From: Cupriavidus numazuensis
GTDB taxonomy: Bacteria > Pseudomonadota > Gammaproteobacteria > Burkholderiales > Burkholderiaceae
Length of the DNA stretch: 64,000 nt
Direction: 5' to 3'
Assembly (NCBI RefSeq): GCF_905397435.1
Contig: NZ_CAJPVI010000008.1
Span: 62,001 to 126,000, forward strand
Below, piece after piece: positions 1-8,038 of this stretch (position 1 is its first letter; every line of letters begins with the position of its first letter). The translations under genes and the position numbers were made by a program. The notes beneath the pieces are model-generated. The model saw only the letters and a list, made by a program, of their open reading frames with translations. It was not told where the DNA came from and did not search any database.

Positions 1-123
1 GGGGACGATATGGTCGACAACCGCTTCGCGCCCGACGCCGTGGTCGACTACTGCGATGACGTATGTGTGCGGGGGCGCGGCGCGGCTGCGCTGATCGTGT
101 TTAGCCAGTGGCCGTCACCTTGA
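1..123 (+). CDS. possible 3' end of a gene cut by the window edge
   Basis: The first forward frame is open from base 1 to a TGA at 121-123 and encodes about 40 residues ending FSQWPSP. Nothing in it is recognisable as a domain. It may be the C-terminus of a gene whose body lies to the left; an open frame of this length can also occur by chance in such GC-rich DNA. Confidence 0.3.
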   Translation, partial: GDDMVDNRFAPDAVVDYCDDVCVRGRGAAALIVFSQWPSP

Positions 124-835
124 TGATGCGTGCGCAGCATGTGATACATGATTCGCCGGTGGCACCCCCGAGCATCTGCGGACATTAAGCCTTCGACGGA
201 CGTCTCTTCACCACTTGATCCTCCTGGCTGCTGCTTGCAGTCTCTTCGGCCATCTCGGCCAGCAACGACCCCGCATGCAGCATTTCGCGCTTCTCGATAT
301 GGACGCCGCGAGGGCGATCCTCGAGAAGCGGTGTCCGCTTTCCCGAAGCCTCTTCGGACGTTTATTCCGGTATGAGTCCGTGCATTTGGACACCAACCAT
401 CTGGCTAATGGTTCGCGATCTGGTTCCGCGTAATATCGGCGGCAGACAAGAAGAAAACTTGCAGAGCCAGATCAGTCCCGCATGCATATTCGCGCCACGA
501 AGTGTGTGGTCCGTGGGGGATGTCACGCAAGACGGTTTCGTTTGAGGAGGCGCCATGCCTTGGATTACGACATTCAATGCCGCGAGTGATGATGCGAAGC
601 GCAACACCGCCGTATCCCCTGGCTTTACAGGGTTCAGTTCTGAACCCTTTCGGAAAGTCATCCTGTTTCGAATAGTGATCAACGGGCGAGGCATGTATTA
701 CGGATTCTTCCGCCATGCCTGCGATGCGATCGCGGATGCGCTGGACCACGGCGCCGTCAGCGTGGCAGTGGCGAGGGCCTAGACTGCAAGCAAACACGTG
801 ATAGAGTCGGTCATCCTTCTCTATCGAGTCGCCCT
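124..835. other. gene-poor stretch, no convincing gene
   Basis: About 700 bases with only short, overlapping open frames on both strands, none with recognisable motifs. The base composition is more mixed than in the flanking genes. The only ORF with a good ribosome binding site is the 75-codon frame at 555-782, listed separately. It may hold decayed coding sequence plus the control region of the gene at 836. Confidence 0.4.
555..782 (+). CDS. possible small protein of unknown function
   Basis: A 75-residue frame with a purine-rich Shine-Dalgarno (GAGGAGG, 544-550) four bases before the ATG. The product is not recognised; it has a short hydrophobic/aromatic patch (VILFRIVINGRGMYYGFF) and no signal peptide. 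A 130-codon minus-strand frame overlaps it and looks less gene-like. The ribosome site is the only positive evidence. Confidence 0.25.
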   Translation: MPWITTFNAASDDAKRNTAVSPGFTGFSSEPFRKVILFRIVINGRGMYYGFFRHACDAIADALDHGAVSVAVARA

Positions 836-1492
836 ATGTCGCCGCCCGTTGATTGTGGATCCGTCGATTCGGCAAGTCATCGGCAGGACACTGAAGGCGC
901 CGCCGATGCGGACAGCGTGGCCACGCGGATTCCCGCGATTGTTCCGGCGCAAACCGCACTGGTGGTCATGCACTATCAGACCGACATCCTGCAGTTGTTT
1001 CCATCGGTCGCACCTGCGTTGCTGTCCAATACGCGCAAGCTGTGTGATGCTGCGCGGGCCCGCGGCGTGAGCGTCTATTTCGCCAAGATCCACTTCAGCC
1101 CGGGCTATCCGGAAATCAGTCCATTGAACAGGAACGGGCAGGGCATCCGGCAACTGGGTCTGTTCGTCGACGATCAGATCTCGCCGGAACTCGGCCGGCA
1201 GGCGTCTGAGCCGCTGATCATGGCGCATCGGGCCAGCGTATTCTTTGGTACCGACCTGCAGGTGCGGCTTTCCGCGCAGGGGATCGACACGCTGCTGATG
1301 GTGGGCATTGCGTCGACCGGCGTGGTGCTGTCCTCGGTGGCGTACGCGAGTGACGCGGATTTTCGGCTGTACACGGTCAAGGACTGCTGCTACGACCCCG
1401 ATCCGGTCGTCCACGACCATCTTTTCTCAACGGCGTTTGATTCGCGCACAACCGTGCTCTCGCTGGCAGATGCCTTGTCACTGCTTGCCTGA
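836..1492 (+). CDS. isochorismatase-fold protein with degenerate active site
   Basis: A 218-residue protein of the isochorismatase/cysteine-hydrolase fold. Recognisable elements are the first strand (ALVVMHYQTDIL, about residues 41-52), SVFFGTDL in the middle and the loop GIASTGVVLSSVAYA towards the C-terminus. Family members normally use an Asp-Lys-Cys triad in motifs like VIDMQNDF, a lysine before SAF, and GxxTxxCV. Here the Asp position is His (VMHYQ), no Lys is present before SVFFG, and the Cys position is Val. The fold is clear but classical amidohydrolase chemistry is doubtful. No obvious ribosome site precedes the ATG, so the first ~30 residues are uncertain. A VOC protein gene follows after 67 bases and may be co-transcribed. 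Confidence 0.75.
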   Translation: MSPPVDCGSVDSASHRQDTEGAADADSVATRIPAIVPAQTALVVMHYQTDILQLFPSVAPALLSNTRKLCDAARARGVSVYFAKIHFSPGYPEISPLNRNGQGIRQLGLFVDDQISPELGRQASEPLIMAHRASVFFGTDLQVRLSAQGIDTLLMVGIASTGVVLSSVAYASDADFRLYTVKDCCYDPDPVVHDHLFSTAFDSRTTVLSLADALSLLA

Positions 1493-1559
1493 CGGTGGCG
1501 GGGAATTCGACTGCTTTTTTGACCCCCCCCGCGCAGGACCGCACGCGTCAGGAGAACCC

Positions 1560-1928
1560 ATGTTTGGCCACGTCAAGTTCGGTGTCAGCGACTATGCCGC
1601 AAGCAAGGCGTTCTTCCTCAAGGCACTCGAACCGCTTGGCGTAGCTGTCGTCTCGGAGGGAGCGCCGTCGTATGGTGTCGAGCTTAGCCCCAAGGGCAAG
1701 GCTTCGCTGTGCCTGTTCCAGACAGACGAGAAGCCGGCGCACCTTCACCTGGCATTCATCGCCGAGAATCGCCAGCAAGTCGAAGCCTTCTATCGCGCCG
1801 CGCTGGAGGCGGGCGGCAAGGACAATGGCGCGCCTGGCCTGCGCCCGCACTATCACGCGAACTACTACGCTGCATTCGTCATCGGGCCGGACGGGCACAA
1901 CATCGAAGTGGTGTGCCACGCAGCGTAG
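1560..1928 (+). CDS. VOC-family (glyoxalase/bleomycin resistance-like) protein
   Basis: A 122-residue single-module vicinal-oxygen-chelate protein. It opens with the usual MFGHVKFGVSDYAASKAFF strand and helix and ends with AAFVIGPDGHNIEVVCH, where the late His and Glu match the usual metal-ligand region. The start was placed at 1560 because AGGAG lies just upstream and the family motif begins there; the frame is open further 5' but that part is an artefact. Such proteins can be isomerases, lyases, dioxygenases or binding proteins; the substrate cannot be read from sequence. A run of eight C lies about 25 bases upstream. Confidence 0.85.
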   Translation: MFGHVKFGVSDYAASKAFFLKALEPLGVAVVSEGAPSYGVELSPKGKASLCLFQTDEKPAHLHLAFIAENRQQVEAFYRAALEAGGKDNGAPGLRPHYHANYYAAFVIGPDGHNIEVVCHAA

Positions 1929-1964
1929 GGCGTGTTGCCAGACGGCTTCAGTCTGGTGGAACGC

Positions 1965-2693
1965 TTAGTCGTGCACGAAACTGGCCGATTGATAGACCGT
2001 TTCGCACCACCCCGAACTGGCGCCCAGCAACCGCGACAGCTTCGCCGCGGCGACGAGCTGCACGCGCGTGATTTCCGAGCGGTCCGCCGCTTCCAGGCGT
2101 GACGCCGGCCCGGACAGCGTGAGCGCGGCCACGAACTTGTCACCGGCGCCGAACAAGGGCGTTGCGAACGCCGCCGTGTAGACGTCGCGCACGCCAGACG
2201 TGAACCACGGCAACGGATCATCGCGCTTCGCAGATTCTTCTTGCTTGCCCCAGTACTTCAGGACGGAGCCGATCGCCGTATCGTCGAGCGGCAATATCGT
2301 GCCCGGCAAGCGTGTTTCCCGCAGGCCTTCGCTGGGTTCGGCGCGATACAGGCACATGCGCTGCTCGTCGCCATGGAGCACGTAGTAGGACGCGCTTTCG
2401 CGCGTAGCCAGCGCAAGCTCCTGCAGGACAGGCTCGATGACCGAGCCGAGCTGGAACGACGACTCGTAAAGCTTTCCCAGATAGAGCAGGCGTGGCCCCA
2501 GCGCGTACCGGCCGTCGGCCGTGCGCACCACGTAGCTCATTCGTTCCAGCGAATTCAACAGGCGGAAGACCGTGGTCTTGTGCATGCCCGAGGCTGCGGC
2601 GAGTTGCGCAAGCGACTGGATTTCGGCCCCGAGCCGAAAGCAGTCCAGCAAGCCGAGCGCCTTCTCGACTGCAGCGACACCGTGATTACTCAT
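1965..2693 (-). CDS. IclR-family transcriptional regulator
   Basis: A 242-residue IclR regulator. An N-terminal winged helix-turn-helix (AVEKALGLLDCF through GMHKTTVFRLLNSLERMSYV, about residues 8-55) is followed by the effector-binding domain (YALGPRLLYLG onwards). It is transcribed away from the RraA/dehydrogenase/Bug gene set, with about 210 bases between the start codons. Two palindromes in that gap are the likely binding sites, so it probably controls the divergent operon and itself. The ligand is unknown; a hydroxy-acid or sugar-acid intermediate would fit the neighbours. Confidence 0.92.
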   Translation of the reverse strand: MSNHGVAAVEKALGLLDCFRLGAEIQSLAQLAAASGMHKTTVFRLLNSLERMSYVVRTADGRYALGPRLLYLGKLYESSFQLGSVIEPVLQELALATRESASYYVLHGDEQRMCLYRAEPSEGLRETRLPGTILPLDDTAIGSVLKYWGKQEESAKRDDPLPWFTSGVRDVYTAAFATPLFGAGDKFVAALTLSGPASRLEAADRSEITRVQLVAAAKLSRLLGASSGWCETVYQSASFVHD

Positions 2694-2720
2694 CGATCAT
2701 TCCTGGCTTTGGTGTGAGCA

Positions 2721-2735
2721 TTGTACATTGTACAA
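2721..2735. promoter_or_regulatory. IclR operator-like palindrome, regulator-proximal
   Basis: TTGTACA-T-TGTACAA, seven-base perfect arms around one base, 27 bases upstream of the IclR start codon. It has the same arms as the site at 2820-2836. Assignment to this IclR protein is inference from position and duplication. Confidence 0.6.
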
Positions 2736-2819
2736 CGGTGTTTTGACACGTACACGGGTAAACGAGGAGTGGAACATCCGGCAGGAAATACTATAGTTCC
2801 CTCACAATTATGAAACGAC

Positions 2820-2836
2820 GTTGTACAGTGTACAAC
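2820..2836. promoter_or_regulatory. IclR operator-like palindrome, operon-proximal
   Basis: GTTGTACA-G-TGTACAAC, eight-base perfect arms around one base, about 68 bases upstream of the RraA-family start codon. Its centre lies exactly 100 bases from the centre of the first site, so the pair could be bridged by one regulator tetramer or serve the two divergent promoters separately. Confidence 0.6.
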
Positions 2837-2903
2837 GATCAAGTTTAGAAAGACGTTGGTGAGCACCTGCGTCGTCACCCGAGTTCTATACCTGGAGTAG
2901 TAC

Positions 2904-3602
2904 ATGAGCACCCAAGCCAAAGCATCCCCCGCCATTCGTCGCGATTTCGAGCGCGTCTCGCCCGAACTGGTTGAACGCGCCTCCCGGTTCCAGGCGGCTA
3001 TCCTGGCCGACGTCGTTGGCCGTCGCGGCACCCTGAACGGGCGCGTGCAAGGCCTGTCGCCCTCGATGAAAGTGGCCGGCCCCGCGCTGACCGTGGAGGT
3101 ACGCCCCGGCGACAACCTCATGTTCCACGTCGCACTGGCCATCGCCAAACCGGGCGACGTCATCGTGATCGATGCCAAGGGCGACCAGACCGCCGCCATG
3201 TGTGGCGAGATCATGGCAACCCAGGCTCAGGCTTCGGGCATTGCCGGTTTTGTCATCGACGCCGCGGTGCGGGACTCGCACGAGTTGGCCAACGGCAGCT
3301 TTCCGGTGTTCGCTGCCGGCACCAATCCGTGCGGACCGACCAAGGCGCTCGGCGGCCTGGTCAACTGGCCGGCATCCGTGGCCGGCGTCGCCGTCAATCC
3401 TGGCGACCTGATCGTGGGTGACGCTGACGGCGTGGTCGTGATTCCTCGCGAAGACGTGCCGGCGATCCTCGAACTGGCGCAGAAGAAGCTGGATTCGGAA
3501 ACCAAGCGCATCGCCGCCATCAAGGCCGGCGACCTGCGCCCGGGCTGGCTGGAAGGCGAACTGCGCAAGGCCGGCGTGCTGGCCGAAGGGGAAGTGCTGT
3601 GA
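2904..3602 (+). CDS. RraA-family aldolase/decarboxylase-like protein
   Basis: A 232-residue protein of the RraA-like family, which includes 4-carboxy-4-hydroxy-2-oxoadipate/HMG aldolases and oxaloacetate decarboxylases. Visible hallmarks are ATLADVV-like helix (AAILADVVGR, about 31-40), MCGEIMATQA around residue 100, the substrate/metal loop IDAAVRDSHEL, and GDLIVGDADGVVVIP near the C-terminus. The family uses a divalent metal to cleave 4-hydroxy-2-keto acids to pyruvate. It is the first gene of the IclR-divergent operon; its stop overlaps the next start (GTGA). A role in breaking a hydroxy-keto acid down to central metabolites is inferred; the substrate is unknown. Confidence 0.85.
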   Translation: MSTQAKASPAIRRDFERVSPELVERASRFQAAILADVVGRRGTLNGRVQGLSPSMKVAGPALTVEVRPGDNLMFHVALAIAKPGDVIVIDAKGDQTAAMCGEIMATQAQASGIAGFVIDAAVRDSHELANGSFPVFAAGTNPCGPTKALGGLVNWPASVAGVAVNPGDLIVGDADGVVVIPREDVPAILELAQKKLDSETKRIAAIKAGDLRPGWLEGELRKAGVLAEGEVL

Positions 3603-4540
3603 GCGAAACCAGGAAACCGGTTCTGCTCGTCACGGGGAATGACCTGGCCCCGCAGGCGCTGGCGTTGCTCAACGATTTTGAAGTCTGCTTCGCGGGCAAG
3701 CAGTGCAGCGAAGAGACGGTGGTGGCCCTGGCGAAGGAAAAGGATCCTGTTGCCATTATCGTGCGGTACGGCAAGATCGGCGCCGCCGTCATGGACGCCG
3801 CGCCGTCCCTGAAGGTGATCTCCAAGCACGGCAGCGGCATCGACGTGATCGACCAGAAGGCCGCGGCGGCTCGCGGGATTGCCGTGAAGGCGGCCGTCGG
3901 CGCCAATGCCGCCGCGGTGGCCGAGCACGCGTGGGCCCTGATCCTGGCATGTGCCAAGGCAGTGCCCCAGCTCAACGAGCGGATGCGTGCCGGCCATTGG
4001 GACAAAGCCGTCCATCAGTCCATCGAGCTGGAAGGGCGCACGCTCGGCATCGTCGGGCTTGGAGAGATTGGCCGTCGCGCAGCGGCCATGGGCGTCGCGA
4101 TGGGCATGCGGGTCATCGCCTTCGATCCGTTCGCCACGACCGCGCCGCAAGGCGTCACGCTGGCTGAACTGCCGCGGATCTTCTCGGAGTCGGACGTCGT
4201 ATCGCTCCATTGCCCGCTGACGGACGAAAACCGCGGGATGCTGAACCGGGAAACGCTGGCCACGTTCAAGGACGGGGCGATCCTCGTCAACACCGCGCGT
4301 GGCGGCCTGATCGATGAACCCGCACTGGTCGAAGCCCTGAACAGCGGCAAGCTGTACGCCGCGGGGCTGGACAGCTTCGCCGTGGAACCCATGCCCGTGC
4401 CGCATCTGTTCCAAAGCGTTCCCAACCTGATCCTCTCGCCCCATATCGGCGGAGTGAGCGATGCCGCGTACGTGAACATGGGCGTGGGCGCGGCGAAGAA
4501 TGTACTCGCCGTGCTCGAAGCCGGCGCCGTTCCGGCCTGA
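3599..4540 (+). CDS. D-isomer-specific 2-hydroxyacid dehydrogenase
   Basis: A 313-residue NAD(P)-dependent dehydrogenase of the phosphoglycerate/D-lactate dehydrogenase superfamily. It has the Rossmann motif GIVGLGEIGRRAA (about residues 150-162), the helix LVNTARGGLIDE with the catalytic Arg, SFAVEPMP with the Glu and LSPHIGG with the catalytic His. It starts with GTG overlapping the TGA of the RraA-like gene (positions 3599-3602), which points to translational coupling. It would interconvert a D-2-hydroxy acid and its 2-keto acid, feeding or draining the aldolase upstream. The annotation serA is not justified because no ACT domain is present. Confidence 0.88.
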   Translation: MSETRKPVLLVTGNDLAPQALALLNDFEVCFAGKQCSEETVVALAKEKDPVAIIVRYGKIGAAVMDAAPSLKVISKHGSGIDVIDQKAAAARGIAVKAAVGANAAAVAEHAWALILACAKAVPQLNERMRAGHWDKAVHQSIELEGRTLGIVGLGEIGRRAAAMGVAMGMRVIAFDPFATTAPQGVTLAELPRIFSESDVVSLHCPLTDENRGMLNRETLATFKDGAILVNTARGGLIDEPALVEALNSGKLYAAGLDSFAVEPMPVPHLFQSVPNLILSPHIGGVSDAAYVNMGVGAAKNVLAVLEAGAVPA

Positions 4541-4614
4541 CCCTCAGACGGGTCGCAGACCACACACAATCATGCCGCAGGACCCCTCAGGGGCCTCGCG
4601 GCAAGGAGACAAAG

Positions 4615-5583
4615 ATGTTCCACCGCACTTTCGGGTTCGTCGCCGCGGCGATGCTGCTGAGCCTCAATGCCTTGTCCGCCGCAGCGGCCTATCCGGACAA
4701 ACCTGTGCGCATTGTCGTGCCGAATCCTCCGGGTGGGGCGGTAGACGTGATCACGCGAAAGATCGCGCAGAAACTCAGTACGCAAACGGGGCAGAGCTTC
4801 GTCGTCGAAAACAAGCCGGGTGCGTCCGGCACCATTGGCACGTCGCAGGTCGTGAACGCGCAGCCCGACGGCTACACGCTGCTGGCAAACGACAGCTCGT
4901 ACACGACCTTGCCGTATGTCTTCAAGAAGCTGAACTGGGATCACCAGTCGGCGCTTATTCCCATCGCGCCGTTCTCGTTTGCGCCGGTGGTGGTCGGCGT
5001 CAAGGCTGGCTCGCGATTCAAGGACCTCCCATCGCTGGTGGCCTACGCGAAAGCCCATCCCGACGAGGTGACGTTTGGCAGCGGTGGTCCGGGCAGCGCG
5101 CCGCATTTTGCCGCGGAAGCCTTTCAGCAGGCGGCGGGAATCAAGCTGATGCATGTTCCCTACAAGGGCGCGGGCGAGGCCATGGTGGGCCTGCTCGGCG
5201 GCAACGTCGATCTGCTCTTTGTGTCGACGCCGTCCGCGCTGGCACAGGTCAAGGGTAGCCAGATGCGGCTGCTGGCCATCAGCGGGAAGCGCCGCGTTGA
5301 CGCCTTCCCCAATGTGCCGACGTTCGCCGAAGGCGGTGTTCCGAGCTTCAGCCTGTTCAACTGGGCCGGCCTGGCTGCGCCGAAGGGCACGCCGAAAGAC
5401 GTCATTGCACGTCTGCAAGCCGAAATCCAGAAGGCGCTCCAGACGCCTGACGTGAAGGAATTTATTGCCCAACTGGGCGCCCAGCCCGGCAGTCTTGACA
5501 GTCCCGCGTTTGCGCAGCTGATTCAACGCGAGACTGCGCAGTGGGCACCGGTGGCGCAGAAAGCCAATATCGAGAAACAGTAA
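4615..5583 (+). CDS. Bug-family periplasmic solute receptor (TctC-like), first copy
   Basis: A 322-residue receptor of the Bug/TctC family used by tripartite tricarboxylate transporters. A signal peptide (hydrophobic core AAAMLLSLNALSAAAA) is followed by the family opening YPDKPVRIVVPNPPGG, then ENKPGASGTIG and HVPYKGAGEA. AAGGAG lies seven bases before the ATG. Bug proteins bind carboxylates with Asp-free, water-bridged pockets. No TctA/TctB membrane genes are nearby, so this is an orphan receptor that must use permeases encoded elsewhere or act as a sensor. It probably captures the substrate of the operon. Confidence 0.92.
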   Translation: MFHRTFGFVAAAMLLSLNALSAAAAYPDKPVRIVVPNPPGGAVDVITRKIAQKLSTQTGQSFVVENKPGASGTIGTSQVVNAQPDGYTLLANDSSYTTLPYVFKKLNWDHQSALIPIAPFSFAPVVVGVKAGSRFKDLPSLVAYAKAHPDEVTFGSGGPGSAPHFAAEAFQQAAGIKLMHVPYKGAGEAMVGLLGGNVDLLFVSTPSALAQVKGSQMRLLAISGKRRVDAFPNVPTFAEGGVPSFSLFNWAGLAAPKGTPKDVIARLQAEIQKALQTPDVKEFIAQLGAQPGSLDSPAFAQLIQRETAQWAPVAQKANIEKQ

Positions 5584-5597
5584 GACAGGAGCGGATG

Positions 5598-6515
5598 ATG
5601 TTTCTTCTCCAGCAACCGACCGTTCGCGATGCCAGCGTCTTCACGAAGCTGCCGGAATCACTGCGCCGGCAAGGCAGCGATAACGCATGGGCTCGCGCCA
5701 ACCGCCCGGACCTGCCGACGGATTCGTTTCTGGAAGGGCCGGTATGGGCCGATGACCATCTGTGGGTGACGGACATACCTTTCGGCCGGATCTTTCGCGT
5801 ATCGATGCAAGGCGACTGGGAAGTCGTGGCCGAGTACGACGGCGAGCCAAATGGCATGAAGCGCCTGGCCAGCGGAGATTTCCTGATCACCGACTATCGC
5901 CACGGCCTGATGCGTCTCGACGCCAGGACCGGCAAGGTCACGCCGTTTCTCGAGCGCAGGAACTCGGAGCGCTTCCGCGGCGTCAACGACCTGACCTTCG
6001 ATTCCAAAGGCAATCTGTACTTTACCGACCAGGGCCAGACCGGCATGCATGACCCGACCGGGCGCGTGTATCGGCTGAGCCCTGACGGCAAGCTGGACCT
6101 GCTGCTCTCCAACGCGCCGAGCCCGAACGGTCTCGTGCTGTCGCCCGACGAGCGGGTGTTGTTCGTCGCCATGACGCGCGGCAATTGCGTATGGCGCGTA
6201 CCCCTGCAGGCCGATGGTTCCGTGAGCAAGGTGGGACAGTTCTTTACGTCATACGGGCCCAGCGGTCCGGATGGTCTCGCCATGCGTTCGGACGGCTGCC
6301 TGCTGGTCGCCAATCCGGGACTGGCTTACGTCTGGGTCCTGAATCATCGGGCGGAACCAGTGGAGGTCATCCGCGGGCAAGCCGGCACGTCGCTGACGAA
6401 CCTGTGCTTTGGCGGTGCCGAACGGAAGACCCTGTTCATCACGGAGTCGACCACGGGCACGATCCTTTGCGCAGAGATGTCCGAGGCCGGCGCTCCGGTC
6501 CACGAAGGACACTAG
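5598..6515 (+). CDS. SMP-30/gluconolactonase-like lactonase
   Basis: A 305-residue six-bladed propeller protein of the SMP-30/gluconolactonase/LRE family. Expected metal-site motifs are present: FLEGPVW with the Glu (about residue 39), RGVNDLTFD with the Asn, SPNGLVLSPDE, and GPDGLAM with the Asp. Two ATGs lie side by side (5595, 5598); the second is better spaced from AGGAG. No signal peptide is seen, so it is cytosolic. It would open a sugar-acid or related lactone, consistent with a pathway ending in dehydrogenase and aldolase steps upstream. Confidence 0.87.
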   Translation: MFLLQQPTVRDASVFTKLPESLRRQGSDNAWARANRPDLPTDSFLEGPVWADDHLWVTDIPFGRIFRVSMQGDWEVVAEYDGEPNGMKRLASGDFLITDYRHGLMRLDARTGKVTPFLERRNSERFRGVNDLTFDSKGNLYFTDQGQTGMHDPTGRVYRLSPDGKLDLLLSNAPSPNGLVLSPDERVLFVAMTRGNCVWRVPLQADGSVSKVGQFFTSYGPSGPDGLAMRSDGCLLVANPGLAYVWVLNHRAEPVEVIRGQAGTSLTNLCFGGAERKTLFITESTTGTILCAEMSEAGAPVHEGH

Positions 6516-6517
6516 GC

Positions 6518-6658
6518 ATGACTTCCGCAAGCGGTCCCGTCATCGATCTCGGCGGCGCCTGGTAGGGCCTGGCGTTGCTGTCGATTGTCGCCCTGACGCT
6601 GATCGGCAGCGCATCGCTGCTGTGGATCAGCCGAAACGCGCCGCAGCACCAGCCCTGA
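6518..6658 (+). pseudogene. small membrane ORF interrupted by an in-frame TAG
   Basis: Directly after the lactonase stop, an ATG with AAGGA upstream opens a frame that encodes 15 residues ending DLGGAW, then a TAG (6563-6565), then continues in the same frame through a strongly hydrophobic stretch (GLALLSIVALTLIGSASLLW) to a TGA at 6656-6658. The whole reads as a 46-codon single-pass membrane protein broken by one stop, for example TGG to TAG. It could also be the remnant of a larger permease. If intact in relatives it would be translated with the lactonase. Confidence 0.4.
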
Positions 6659-6844
6659 GCTGTCAGGCCCAATCCATTGCATCGCCGAGACCGCGGCATA
6701 CGGTTCAGCGATGCGCATGAAATCGCCCACAGAAGATTGCAGTGTTCGCCGCGCACCGCGTGGCGCATTGCGGCTGCGCGCCCGGACTGAATGCCACGCA
6801 ACGACGACACAGATTCCTCTTCCACAAAGACACAGGAGACAGAC

Positions 6845-7813
6845 ATGCAGTTCATTCGACGCGGCCTTTGGGCCGTGGCCGCAAGCCTTTTCGCGCTCAC
6901 AGCTTTTGCCCAGACTTATCCCGCCAAGCCGATCCGCGTGTACGTGCCGTTTCCGGCCGGCGGAGGCACCGACGCCATCGCACGGGAGGTGTCGAACCGG
7001 GTGTCGGTCAGCCAGGGCTGGAACATCGTCATCGAAAACAAGCCCGGCTCGGGCGGAAATCTTGGCGTGGATGCCGCGGCCAAGGCGCCGGCGGACGGCT
7101 ACACGCTGGCACTCGGCCAGACCAGCAATCTGTCCGTCAATCCGACGCTGTACTCCCGAATGCCGTACGACTCGGTGAAGGACCTGACGCCGATTTCGCT
7201 GGTGGCGAGCGCACCGCTGGTGATCGTGGTGGGCGCCGATTCGCCCTACAAGACGCTGCAGGACATCATGGCGGCGAGCAAGGCAAAGCCAGGTTCGCTG
7301 AACTTTGCGTCGCCGGGCAACGGGACGGTGGCCCACCTGACCATTGAACTGCTGCAGAAGACCGCCAACGTCAAATTCACGCATGTTCCTTACAAGGGCG
7401 CTTCGCAGGCGACCACGGACCTGATCGGCGGCCAGGTGCAGTTGTATGCGTCGTCGATCCCGACACTGCTCGGGCAGATCCGAAACGGACGACTGCGCGC
7501 CATTGCCGTGACATCGGCGCAGCGCACCACCGATCTGCCGCAGGTTCCGACGGTGGCCGAGTCTGGCTACAAGGGCTTCGAGTCGGTCACGTGGTTCGGC
7601 TTCGTCGGACCCGCAGGCATTCCGCAGGCGATCGTCACCAGGCTCAACGCTGAAATCAACAAGGTGCTTCAGTCGCCCGAACTGAAGAAGAAGCTGAGCG
7701 AGCAGGGCGCTACCGTGCTCGGTGGCCCGCCAGAACAGTTTGCGTCGCTGATCAAGAGCGAAATTGGCCGCTGGTCTCCCATCGTCAAGGCCTCCGGCGC
7801 GAAGCTGGACTGA
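6845..7813 (+). CDS. Bug-family periplasmic solute receptor (TctC-like), second copy
   Basis: A 322-residue Bug receptor with a signal peptide (LWAVAASLFALTAFAQ), then TYPAKPIRVYVPFPAGGGTD, ENKPGSGGNLG and HVPYKGASQA. AGGAG sits a few bases before the chosen ATG at 6845; the frame is open 18 codons further but that part precedes the signal peptide. It is the second orphan Bug protein of the IclR-divergent cluster and differs widely from the first, so the two likely bind different ligands. No permease partner is in the window. Confidence 0.92.
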   Translation: MQFIRRGLWAVAASLFALTAFAQTYPAKPIRVYVPFPAGGGTDAIAREVSNRVSVSQGWNIVIENKPGSGGNLGVDAAAKAPADGYTLALGQTSNLSVNPTLYSRMPYDSVKDLTPISLVASAPLVIVVGADSPYKTLQDIMAASKAKPGSLNFASPGNGTVAHLTIELLQKTANVKFTHVPYKGASQATTDLIGGQVQLYASSIPTLLGQIRNGRLRAIAVTSAQRTTDLPQVPTVAESGYKGFESVTWFGFVGPAGIPQAIVTRLNAEINKVLQSPELKKKLSEQGATVLGGPPEQFASLIKSEIGRWSPIVKASGAKLD

Positions 7814-8038
7814 TCCGGAACCCTGGGGCGCGGCACTGAGCACGGATGGCTCATCCGCCTCATTGGATCGCGCTCCACCGGCACTTTCTACAGGATGTCG
7901 ACCTTCTGACAGCCTGATTTCCACCCTGCAGGTGCGGCCGCAGGACCATGCGAAAGCCGGGCCAGTCGCTGCGACACGGGTTTCGCCACCTGCAACGCCG
8001 ACATGCGTCCGTGGCACCAATCCTGCTAGTTGCCGGGA

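Noticed and set aside
405..797. 130-codon minus-strand frame near the window start
   Set aside because: Codon use and product show no protein-like pattern or domain; competing short frames on both strands.
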